Origin: Yinghuangia seranimata
GTDB taxonomy: Bacteria > Actinomycetota > Actinomycetes > Streptomycetales > Streptomycetaceae
DNA: 64,000 bases
Assembly (NCBI RefSeq): GCF_029953285.1
Contig: NZ_JASAOI010000047.1
Location: 62,001 to 126,000, forward strand
Direction of reading: 5' to 3'
The translations under genes and the position numbers were made by a program. Shown here one piece after another: positions 57,031 to 64,000 of this stretch. The notes beneath the pieces are model-generated. The model was not told where the DNA came from and did no database searches. It saw only the letters and a list, made by a program, of their open reading frames with translations. Numbering within the stretch: position 1 is the first letter of the stretch; each line of letters opens with the position of its first letter.

Positions 57031-57768
57031 TCAGCTCCCCGGGCTGTGAAGGGCGTCCGACGTCGCCTGGTCGGCCGGGATGAACGCCTCCAGCTTCAGC
57101 TCGGCCAACGTCACGTCCACCGCCGTGGCGAAGGTCATCACGGTGGTCATCAGCCGCAGCTCGCCGCGTGAGGTGCGCAGGTGGAGCGGTACAGCGAAGC
57201 CCAAGTGCTCACCCGACGTCGGGAGTTCCGGCAGGTACTGGGCCAACTCGGCCTGCAGTTCCGGATGCCGGGACAGCCGTTCGACGATGTGCCGGGCCCA
57301 CTCGGGGAAGTTGAGCACGCGCGGCGCCATCCCGTCCGGGTGCAGCGCCAGCCGGTAGACGTTCGCCCCCGGGCCCACCAGCCCGGGGGCCGCGCCCTCG
57401 GTGATCAGGTCGAACGCCGCGTTCGCCGCCACCAGGTCGCCGTTGCGGTCCACCACGATCGCCGGATACGGCAGATGGCCGGTCAGGATGTGGTCGATCG
57501 CCGTCCGCACCGGTGCCAGCACCGGGTCCGTGAACGAGCTCTCCGGGTACGCCGGTGCGAACCCGGCCGCCGCGAGCAGCTCGTTGCGCTCCCGCAACGG
57601 CAGCTCCAGCGACTCGGCCAGGCGGATCACCATGCCCCGGCCCGGCACCGAACGGCCCGACTCGATGAAGCTCAGGTGCCGCTGCGTCGTCCCCGCGCGC
57701 AGCGCGAGGTCCATCTGGCTGACACGGCGGCGGGTGCGCCGTTCGCGCAACGCGCTCGGGAAGTCCAC
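57031..57768 (-). CDS. XRE/MmyB-type transcriptional regulator
   Basis: A protein of 245 residues. The N-terminal HTH is LRERRTRRRVSQMDLALRAGTTQRHLSFIESGRSVPGRGMVIRLAESL (about 6-55). The MmyB-like ligand domain has PYPAIVVDRNGDLVAANAAFDLITEG and LRTSRGELRLMTTVMTFATAVDVTLAELKLEAFIP. Such regulators often control a divergent oxidoreductase; here an F420 LLM gene starts 87 nt away with a palindrome between. Confidence 0.92.
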   Translation of the reverse strand: MDFPSALRERRTRRRVSQMDLALRAGTTQRHLSFIESGRSVPGRGMVIRLAESLELPLRERNELLAAAGFAPAYPESSFTDPVLAPVRTAIDHILTGHLPYPAIVVDRNGDLVAANAAFDLITEGAAPGLVGPGANVYRLALHPDGMAPRVLNFPEWARHIVERLSRHPELQAELAQYLPELPTSGEHLGFAVPLHLRTSRGELRLMTTVMTFATAVDVTLAELKLEAFIPADQATSDALHSPGS

Positions 57769-57803
57769 GCCACCGATTGAACCCCGCGCGCGGAGTCGCG
57801 GCT

Positions 57804-57819
57804 ATTCCCTCACGGGAAT
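57804..57819. promoter_or_regulatory. operator between MmyB-type regulator and LLM gene
   Basis: ATTCCC-TCAC-GGGAAT is a perfect inverted repeat centred in the 86-bp divergent gap. A likely binding site of the MmyB-type regulator. Confidence 0.7.
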
Positions 57820-57854
57820 TGTCGATCATCTAGCGGCTCGGCAGCATCGAGGCC

Positions 57855-58793
57855 ATGGACATCGGCGTACTCCTCCCGACCGGCCAGGCCCAGTGGGGCG
57901 CGGGCACCGACCCGCGCGACCTCGTCGGCTTCGCCACCCGAGCCGAATCGCTCGGCTACTCCTCGCTCTTCGTCAACGACTCGCTCATCAGCCCGCGCAT
58001 CGAGGCACTGACCATGCTCGCCGCGCTCGCGCCCGTCACCGACCAGATCGCGCTCGGCACCGGGGCGCTCCTTCCGTTCCTGCGCAGGCCCGTGCAGGCC
58101 GCGCAGGCCCTCGCCTCGATCGACCTGCTCTCCGGAGGACGGCTCACCGTCGCCGTCGGAGCCGGGTTCCCGGGGCGGTTCGGGCAGCCGCTCTACACGC
58201 TGTCCGAAGTGCCGTGGGAACGCCGCTTCAAGCGGCTCGACGAGACCGTCGGACTGTGGCGGGCACTGTGGAGCGGGGAGGGCTCGTACCACGGCGAGAT
58301 CGCGCACTTCGACGAACTCCCGCCCGCGACCCGACCGTTCCACGACGGAGGGCCGCCGATCTGGCTGGGCGGCGGAACCCCGGCGGCGTTGGCCCGCACC
58401 GGTCGGATCTACGACGGCTGGCTGCCGTACCCGCCCGACCCCGCCGACTACGCGACCGGGCTGCGTGCCGTCCGCGAGGCGACGGTCGAGGCCGGAAGGC
58501 CCGAAGATGCCGTCACACCGGCGCTGTTCGTCTCTGTGCGGGTCGACCGCGGCGTCGACGAGGGTCGTGCCGTGCTCGACCGCTACGCCCTCGCGAACTA
58601 CGGCATGCCGCTCGCCGAACTGGAGAAGATCCAGGCCGTCGTCACCGGCACGCCCGACGAGGTCGCCGCCGGGCTGCGCCGGTACGCCGACGCGGGCGCG
58701 CGGCACGTCGTTGTCCGGCTCGGAGCCCTCGACATGGCCGATCAGGGAGAACAACTCGGCGCCGTGGCACGGTTGTTGCCCGACCTGCGGTGA
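57855..58793 (+). CDS. LLM-class F420-dependent oxidoreductase
   Basis: A protein of 312 residues. Motifs are MDIGVLLPTGQAQWG, AESLGYSSLFVNDSLISP, IDLLSGGRLTVAVGAGFPGRF, and PPIWLGGGTPAALARTGRIYDGWLPYPPDP. It belongs to the luciferase-like F420/FMN group but a different subgroup from 25517-26569. Probably controlled by the divergent MmyB-type regulator. Substrate unknown. Confidence 0.92.
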   Translation: MDIGVLLPTGQAQWGAGTDPRDLVGFATRAESLGYSSLFVNDSLISPRIEALTMLAALAPVTDQIALGTGALLPFLRRPVQAAQALASIDLLSGGRLTVAVGAGFPGRFGQPLYTLSEVPWERRFKRLDETVGLWRALWSGEGSYHGEIAHFDELPPATRPFHDGGPPIWLGGGTPAALARTGRIYDGWLPYPPDPADYATGLRAVREATVEAGRPEDAVTPALFVSVRVDRGVDEGRAVLDRYALANYGMPLAELEKIQAVVTGTPDEVAAGLRRYADAGARHVVVRLGALDMADQGEQLGAVARLLPDLR

Positions 58794-58799
58794 AGTGCG

Positions 58800-58829
58800 G
58801 GCCGCGTCCGGACCGTCGCGGACGCGGCC
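58800..58829. terminator. bidirectional terminator before ung
   Basis: A perfect 11-bp stem (58800-58810 and 58819-58829) with an 8-nt loop lies between the convergent LLM and ung genes. Confidence 0.8.
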
Positions 58830-58834
58830 GGGTG

Positions 58835-59515
58835 CTACGGCAGCTGCCAGTTGATCGGCTTGGCGCCCAGCTGCTGGAGCATCTCGTTCGTCCGGCTGAA
58901 CGGCCGCGAGCCGAAGAAGCCGCCGTTGGCGGACATCGGGCTCGGGTGGACCGACTCGACCACGGGGACACCCGGGCCGAGCAGGGGCTTCAGGCTGCGC
59001 GCCTGACTGCCCCACAGGATCGCGGTCAGCGGCTTGCCGCGCGCGGCCAGCGCGCTGATCGCCTGCTCGGTCACGGCCTCCCAGCCCTTGCCCTTGTGGG
59101 CGTTGGGCTTGCGCGGCGCGGTGGTGAGAGCGCGGTTCAGCAGCAGGACGCCCTGGCTCGCCCAGGGGGTCAGGTCGCCGTTGGTCGGCGGCGGCACGTC
59201 GAGGTCGTTCATGAGCTCGGTGTAGATGTTCACGAGGCTCGGCGGCAGCGGGCGCACGTCCGGGGCGACCGAGAAGCTCAGCCCCACCGCGTGCCCCGGC
59301 GTCGGATAGGGGTCCTGACCGACGATCAGCACCCGGACGTCGTCGAACGGCTGCTGGAACGCGCGCAGGATGTTCGGTCCGGCCGGGACGTAGCTGCGGC
59401 CCGCGGCGATCTCGGAACGCAGGAACGCGCCCATCGCCGCGATGTTCTCCGCCACCGGCTCCAGGGCCTTCGCCCAGCCGGCCTCGACGGTTTCGTGTAG
59501 GGGTCGTGGAGCCAT
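58835..59515 (-). CDS. ung: uracil-DNA glycosylase
   Basis: A protein of 226 residues. All family-1 motifs are present: [15 protein letters not shown] (catalytic Asp), LLLNRALTT, and the DNA-intercalation loop [23 protein letters not shown] (His). It removes uracil from DNA. The start ATG 59515 fits; an ATG at 59545 would overlap the next gene. Confidence 0.95.
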   Translation of the reverse strand: MAPRPLHETVEAGWAKALEPVAENIAAMGAFLRSEIAAGRSYVPAGPNILRAFQQPFDDVRVLIVGQDPYPTPGHAVGLSFSVAPDVRPLPPSLVNIYTELMNDLDVPPPTNGDLTPWASQGVLLLNRALTTAPRKPNAHKGKGWEAVTEQAISALAARGKPLTAILWGSQARSLKPLLGPGVPVVESVHPSPMSANGGFFGSRPFSRTNEMLQQLGAKPINWQLP

Positions 59516-59525
59516 GATCGGTACC

Positions 59526-60698
59526 CTACCGACCGACGCCGACACGCTCGTTCGCCGCGGCTTCGTACACCTCGGCGAAGCCGTCGATCATGTTCCGCCG
59601 CGTGAAGTTCGCCATCGCGCGCTCGCGGGCGGCCTCGCCCATGATCGTGCGGGTGTCCTCGTCCACCACCAACTCCCTTACGGCGGCGGCCAATGCGTCG
59701 CGGTCGCCCTTGCGGACCAGGCGGCCGGTGACGCCGTTCTCGACGACGTCGTTGACGCCGCCGACCGCAGTGCCGACCACGGGGACGCCCGCGCACATCG
59801 CCTCGGCGACCGCGATGCCGAAGCCCTCGTAGTTCGACGTCGACAGGAACAGGTCGGCGGCGTCGAACGCGTCCTGCAGCCGGGGGAGCGGCGGCACCAG
59901 GTGCACGCGCTTGGCGACGCCCAACTCCTCGATCAGCGCCCGGATCTCGGGGCCCTGGTTGCCGACGATCGCGAACGCCACCGCGGGGCCGGCGTCGCCC
60001 AGCGACGTCAGCACCTGCGCGGCGACCTCGACGAACAGCGGGATGTTCTTCTGGCCCGACCGGCCGACGCCCACCACGAGCCGGGTGTTCGGGGCGACGC
60101 CCAGTTCGCCGCGCAGCCGGGCGCGGGCGGCGATGTCCGGGACGTGCGGCTCGACACCGAGCGGGACCAGGGGGACCCTGGCGCGCGGGATGCCGAGCAG
60201 CGCGGCCGTCGCGTCCCGCACGTCCGACGAGTGCGCGAAGGGGCGGAACCGGGCCTTCGTGATCAGCCGGCGTTCGATGCGGTTGGTCCACTCGCTGTGC
60301 AGGCCGCCCTTCAGCGGCTCGTGCACCTCGATGACGCGCCCGGCCGACGGGACGGCGAGGGCGGCGGGGAGGGCGTGCCGGGCGGTGCCGCTGTGCGCGT
60401 GGATGACGTCCGGGCGGATCCGGCGCACCGCGGCGGCGTAGCGCAGCGGTATCCGGAGCTCCTCGACTTTGTTCGGCGGGCCCGTGTAATCGAGCGGATG
60501 CACCGTCACATTCGGTCCCAGCAGGTGCAGTTCGTCCTCCTCTGCGGCGGGCCGCGCGGTCACCGCGTGGCACTCGAACCGCTCCGGGTCCAGACCCGCG
60601 AGGATCTGCCGGCTCACCTGCGGGATCCCCCCGCCAGTGCTCAGCCGCCACACCACATGCACGACCTTGATCCGGCCGCCACGACCCGAGCCCACCAT
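59526..60698 (-). CDS. GT4-family glycosyltransferase
   Basis: A protein of 390 residues with a GT-B fold. Motifs are [41 protein letters not shown], and [38 protein letters not shown] (EX7E). AGGAG lies 8 nt before the ATG 60698. It stands apart from the main glycan cluster by 3 kb but is of the same type and may act on the same polymer. Confidence 0.92.
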   Translation of the reverse strand: MVGSGRGGRIKVVHVVWRLSTGGGIPQVSRQILAGLDPERFECHAVTARPAAEEDELHLLGPNVTVHPLDYTGPPNKVEELRIPLRYAAAVRRIRPDVIHAHSGTARHALPAALAVPSAGRVIEVHEPLKGGLHSEWTNRIERRLITKARFRPFAHSSDVRDATAALLGIPRARVPLVPLGVEPHVPDIAARARLRGELGVAPNTRLVVGVGRSGQKNIPLFVEVAAQVLTSLGDAGPAVAFAIVGNQGPEIRALIEELGVAKRVHLVPPLPRLQDAFDAADLFLSTSNYEGFGIAVAEAMCAGVPVVGTAVGGVNDVVENGVTGRLVRKGDRDALAAAVRELVVDEDTRTIMGEAARERAMANFTRRNMIDGFAEVYEAAANERVGVGR

Positions 60699-60780
60699 GC
60701 ACCGCTCCTTGAATCCCCCCGGGCCGCACCCCCTGCGGCCCATCCCGACAGCACCCAGGCACCGTAACAAGCGGCGGGGC

Positions 60781-61275
60781 TCAGCGGGGCAGGAACTGCG
60801 GGCACTGATAGGGGCCGGCGCTGGTTCGACCGGACACGATCGTCACCTGCACCTCGTCCGGCCGCGTCCGGTTCACGTACGACTCCGCCCGCGCGAGAGT
60901 GCACACGAGCTGCCCGACGGCCGGCTCGGCGAGCCCCTCCAGCGCGGGCTTGCCGAGGGACAGTGTGACCTGGCCCTGGTCCGAGGTGACGGTATACGCG
61001 GCGAGGTAGGCCGTGTTGTACATCCCGGCCGCCGCCTCGGCCGCGTCAGGTCCGCCCTGCAGCGCGGACACCGCCTGCGACAGTTCCGTGATCTGCAGGT
61101 CCGGCCGGGGCGCGGCCCTGAGCCCGGCGGCGGAGGCGAAGTAGAGCCGCATGCCCTGGGTCAGGCCGCCGGCGGGCACCCCGGCGTCGATCACCGGGGT
61201 GGGCTGGACTCCGCACCCGGCGAGGACGGTGGTGAGCAGGGCACCCGCGAGCGCCGCGGGTCGTGCGGCGGTCAC
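60781..61275 (-). CDS. lipoprotein of a two-component operon
   Basis: A protein of 164 residues. The lipobox is LLTTVLAGC (Cys21). The mature part reads MRLYFASAAGLRAAPR, LSQAVSALQGGPDAAEA and VQVTIVSGRTSAGPYQCPQF; this resembles the small GerMN-like lipoproteins that sit after CseC/AfsQ2-type kinases. The GTG start overlaps the kinase stop by 4 nt. It probably tunes the kinase outside the membrane, as CseA does in the sigma-E pathway; that is inference. Confidence 0.82.
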   Translation of the reverse strand: MTAARPAALAGALLTTVLAGCGVQPTPVIDAGVPAGGLTQGMRLYFASAAGLRAAPRPDLQITELSQAVSALQGGPDAAEAAAGMYNTAYLAAYTVTSDQGQVTLSLGKPALEGLAEPAVGQLVCTLARAESYVNRTRPDEVQVTIVSGRTSAGPYQCPQFLPR

Positions 61276-62804
61276 ATCGGCTCCTCGTCGCGATCGTCGG
61301 CCGTCCGGTCGGCCGTTCCGTCGTCCGTCCCGTCATCCGGCTGTGTCGTCGGGAGGGTCAGCGTGAACACTGTCCCGCCGCCCTTGCGCTCGCCGACCGT
61401 CAGCGTCCCTCCGTGCAACCGCACGTTCTCCGCGGCGATCGCCAGACCGAGGCCGCTGCCCTCGGAGCGGGTGCGGGCCGTGTCGGCCTTGTAGAACCGG
61501 TCGAACACATGCTTGCGGACCTCCGGCGGGAGGCCGGGACCGTGGTCGCTCACGGTCAGGACGACCGTGTCCGCGTGGCGCGCCAGGGCAACGGTCACCG
61601 GCGGGGCGCCGTGCCGCAGGGCGTTGCCGACGAGGTTGGCGGTGACCACGTCGAGCCGGCGGCGGTCGAGGCGCGCCCTGATCCCGGCCGGGAGGTCGGT
61701 GGCGACCTCGTCGGTCCAGCCGCGCACGGCGATGCTGGCGCGGACGGCGTCGGCGACGTCCACGTCGCCGAGGTTCAGGACGGCGGCGTGCGCGTCGAAG
61801 CGGGAGATCTCGATGAGGTCCTCGACGAGCCGGGTCAGCTTGGCCGTCTCGGCGCTCACGGTGCGGGCCGCGCGGGCGGTGTCCGGCGGGAGCTGGTCGG
61901 CGTCCTCGTCCAGCACCGCCGAGACCATGGTCATCGCGGCCAGCGGGGTGCGCAGTTCGTGCGAGACGTCGGCGACGAAGCGCCGGGCGAGCGCTTCCTG
62001 GTCGCGCAGTTCGGCGACGCTGCCCTGAAGCGCCTCGGCGGCGTGGTTGAACGTATGGGCCAGATCGGTGAGTTCGTCGTGCCCCCGCGGCTTGACGCGC
62101 GCGCCCAGCTCGCCGGACGCGAGGCGCCGGGCCCCGCGGCCGAGCTCGCGGACCGGCCGCAGCACCGTCCCCGCCGCGAGCAGAGCCAGCACGACGACGG
62201 CCACCGCGACCGGCACAAGGCCGTCCCGGACGGTGCGCAGCAGCGCGTCGATGTCCCGGTCTTCGGCGGCCAGCGACACGATCGCGTACGCCTCGACGCC
62301 CGACGGCTGACCGGACCCCGCGAACGTGACCGGTGTGCCGACGACCAGCCACGGCTCACCGTGCCAGTCGACCCGCTGGAAGCTCGTCCGGGCCCGCGAC
62401 CGCACCCGGTCCTGGAGTTCGGGGCTGAGCCTGGTCAGGTCGGCCGCGGGGTCGGTCGACACCGTCAGGTCGCCGTACTGCGCGACGACGGTGGCCCGTG
62501 GACCGGGCGGCTCCACCTCGCGGGCGAACCGCTCCAGCGCCCCCCGGTCCGGCGGGACGTCGAACTCCCGTGCAGCGAGCGCGAGTCGGTCGCGGAAGTC
62601 GGTGACGACGGAGTCCTGCGCGCGCTTGAGGATGTAGATGCGCGACTCGCGGTACGCCAGGACGGTCGCGGTCAGCGCGGCCAGCGCGGCGACGACCACG
62701 AACGCGAGCACGAGGCGGGGCCGCAGGCCGCCGATCCCGCGGCGGGCCCAGCCGAGCAGGGAACGCGGGGGTCGTCGCGGCGGCGTGGCGTTCGGGGGGA
62801 TCAC
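61272..62804 (-). CDS. sensor histidine kinase (AfsQ2/CseC-like)
   Basis: A protein of 510 residues. TM1 is about 30-50 and TM2 about 205-225, with an extracellular sensor between. A HAMP linker follows, then the H-box FVADVSHELRTPLAAM, N-box NLVGNALRHG, G boxes VSDHGPGLP and GSGLGLAIAAENVRLHGG. An acidic tail closes the protein. The GTG start overlaps the response regulator stop (GTGA). It probably senses an envelope signal together with the lipoprotein downstream. Confidence 0.93.
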   Translation of the reverse strand: MIPPNATPPRRPPRSLLGWARRGIGGLRPRLVLAFVVVAALAALTATVLAYRESRIYILKRAQDSVVTDFRDRLALAAREFDVPPDRGALERFAREVEPPGPRATVVAQYGDLTVSTDPAADLTRLSPELQDRVRSRARTSFQRVDWHGEPWLVVGTPVTFAGSGQPSGVEAYAIVSLAAEDRDIDALLRTVRDGLVPVAVAVVVLALLAAGTVLRPVRELGRGARRLASGELGARVKPRGHDELTDLAHTFNHAAEALQGSVAELRDQEALARRFVADVSHELRTPLAAMTMVSAVLDEDADQLPPDTARAARTVSAETAKLTRLVEDLIEISRFDAHAAVLNLGDVDVADAVRASIAVRGWTDEVATDLPAGIRARLDRRRLDVVTANLVGNALRHGAPPVTVALARHADTVVLTVSDHGPGLPPEVRKHVFDRFYKADTARTRSEGSGLGLAIAAENVRLHGGTLTVGERKGGGTVFTLTLPTTQPDDGTDDGTADRTADDRDEEPM

Positions 62805-63493
62805 AGCGGCCCGAACCGGTAGCCGAATCCGCGCGCGGTCTGGATGTAGCGGGGCTGTGCCGGGGTGTCCTCGATCTTGGCGCGCAGCCGGCCGACGGCC
62901 GCGTCGACGAGCCGCGAGTCGCCGAGGAAGTCGTGCTCCCACACCAGTTCGAGCAGCCGCTCGCGGGTGTAGACGAGCCCGGGACGGGACGACAGTTCGA
63001 GCAGCAGCCGCAGCTCGGTCGGCGGCAGCGGAACGTCTTCACCCGCGCGGGCGACGGTGAGCGCGCCCCGGTCGATGACCAGGTCGCCGAAGGTGTCCAC
63101 GGGCCTGGCCGGCACCGGATCGGCACGCCGGAGCACCGCCCGGATGCGCGCCTCGAGGACCCGCGCCGTGACCGGCTTGACCACGTAGTCGTCGGCGCCC
63201 GCCTCCAGCCCGCTCACCACGTCGAGGTCGTCGCCGCGCGCGGTCAGCATGATGATCGGCACCGGAGCGAGGGCGCGCACGCGGCGGCACACCTCGAAGC
63301 CGTCCATTCCCGGCAGCATCAGGTCGAGCACCACGATCTCGACGGGGCCGCCCGCCGCCATGCGGGCGCGCAGCAGCTCGAGCCCCTGCTCACCGGTGCC
63401 GGCGGCGTCCACACGGTGGCCGTGCCGGGTCAGGACGAGCTCCATGCCGTCACGTACAGAGGAGTCGTCTTCGATCAGGAGCACGTGCGGCAT
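62801..63493 (-). CDS. OmpR-family response regulator (AfsQ1-like)
   Basis: A protein of 230 residues. The receiver has acidic pocket Glu8/Asp9/Asp10, phospho-Asp57 (VVLDLMLPG), Thr in MLTARGDD and Lys in VVKPV. The C-terminal winged helix has ELRLLLELSSRPGLVYTRERLLELVWEHDFLGDSRLVDAAVGRLRAKIED. The block VWEHDFLGDSRLVDA is close to S. coelicolor AfsQ1. ATG 63493. First gene of the operon with kinase and lipoprotein. Confidence 0.93.
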   Translation of the reverse strand: MPHVLLIEDDSSVRDGMELVLTRHGHRVDAAGTGEQGLELLRARMAAGGPVEIVVLDLMLPGMDGFEVCRRVRALAPVPIIMLTARGDDLDVVSGLEAGADDYVVKPVTARVLEARIRAVLRRADPVPARPVDTFGDLVIDRGALTVARAGEDVPLPPTELRLLLELSSRPGLVYTRERLLELVWEHDFLGDSRLVDAAVGRLRAKIEDTPAQPRYIQTARGFGYRFGPL

Positions 63494-63635
63494 GTGTCCG
63501 AGTATGCGGGATATCGACCGCCCGATCCGCGGCATCCGCGCCGACCCGCGATCTTGTTACCTGCTCATCATGTGGCGATCGCGGAACGGGGAAATTCGGT
63601 CGATGAATGTCGGTCCCGGGTTCTAGCGTCGACCC

Positions 63636-64000
63636 ATGGTCGAACAAGCGAGCGAGCCGGTCCCGATCCGTTACCTCCAGGGCGACGCCACCGCCCCGCA
63701 GGCCAAGGGCGTCAAGATCATCGCCCACGTGTGCAACGACCAGGGCGGCTGGGGCAAGGGCTTCGTCGTCGCCGTCTCCCACCGCTGGCCCGAGCCCGAG
63801 GCCGCGTACCGCGGCTGGCACCGCGCCCGCGCCCGCAACGACTTCGCGCTCGGCGCCGTGCAGTTCGTCCAGGTCGACCGCCTCGTCACGGTCGCCAACA
63901 TGATCGGCCAGCACGGCATCAAGACCGGCAGCAAAGGCGTCCCGGTCCGCTACGAGGCGATCGGCACCGCGCTGCGCACGGTCGGCGACAAGGCCCTCGA
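63636..64000 (+). CDS. macro-domain protein (partial, cut by window end)
   Basis: At least 121 residues are visible, open to the window end. The start reads MVEQASEPVPIRYLQGDATAPQ, then KIIAHVCNDQGGWGKGFVVAVS, which is the ADP-ribose-1''-phosphate phosphatase/macro-domain signature (GDAT and CNDxGxWGKGF). QFVQVDRLVTVANMIGQHGI follows. Such proteins hydrolyse or bind ADP-ribose derivatives. ATG 63636 is the only good start; it faces the response-regulator gene across 142 bp. Confidence 0.88.
   Translation, partial: MVEQASEPVPIRYLQGDATAPQAKGVKIIAHVCNDQGGWGKGFVVAVSHRWPEPEAAYRGWHRARARNDFALGAVQFVQVDRLVTVANMIGQHGIKTGSKGVPVRYEAIGTALRTVGDKAL

Overview
The window is high-GC DNA from an actinomycete, most likely of the Streptomycetaceae or a close relative. 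The evidence is chaplin-type surface proteins with a LAXTG sorting signal, a mycothiol ligase (MshC), two F420-type luciferase-like oxidoreductases, Streptomyces-typical families of unknown function (DUF3090, SCO1664-like, DUF5703, DUF6643), and GTG/TTG starts with 4-nt stop/start overlaps. I cannot fix the genus from sequence alone.

Region A, 1-17.2 kb, is a metal/metalloid resistance block that looks like an acquired island. It ends at a tRNA-Leu(GAG) gene (17190-17273, minus strand) that abuts a 5'-truncated recombinase remnant. It holds five ArsR-family repressors. Most of their intergenic regions carry clear palindromes. The modules are: an arsR / alpha-beta hydrolase / membrane protein / DUF190 / MFS operon; a CmtR-like Cd/Pb sensor with a CDF-type transporter that has a Cys-rich tail; a lone methyltransferase; an arsR-aquaporin-arsC operon (arsenate reduction, then downhill arsenite exit through a channel); a second arsR divergent from a CadI/ArsI-type metalloenzyme; a copper-type set (TauE/SafE-like protein with a cupredoxin domain, an HMA protein and a small Cys/Met/His protein); and a flavoprotein with a Cys-rich tail plus an MFS exporter, divergent from a fifth arsR. 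A Ser/Thr kinase and a second, very similar aquaporin lie next to the tRNA end. No ArsB or ACR3 arsenite pump is visible.

Region B, 17.4-38.4 kb, looks like core chromosome. It holds an M20 peptidase, a short chaplin and a long Pro/Thr-rich chaplin, a degenerate RecD-like helicase, an aldo/keto reductase, an F420 LLM protein, CorA, a histidine phosphatase / DUF3090 / SCO1664 gene row, a TetR-regulated DHA2 exporter with an unusual set of operators, mshC, a stand-alone ketoacyl synthase, a DUF6643 protein and an ADP-ribosylglycohydrolase.

Region C, 38.6-56.4 kb, is a surface-glycopolymer cluster. A minus-strand operon runs Wzz/BY-kinase-like protein, GT4, GNAT, Wzy-like polytopic protein, DegT aminotransferase. 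Next to it are two divergent GT4 genes, and then a plus-strand operon of ABC-2 permease (Wzm-like), ABC ATPase (Wzt-like), three glycosyltransferases and a large mucin-like FGLLP membrane protein. Both polymerase-type and ABC-type export parts are present. A further GT4 lies at 59.5-60.7 kb.

Region D, 56.4-64 kb, holds a GNAT, an MmyB-type regulator divergent from an F420 LLM protein, uracil-DNA glycosylase, the GT4, and an AfsQ1-like response regulator / sensor kinase / lipoprotein operon. It ends with a macro-domain protein cut by the window edge.
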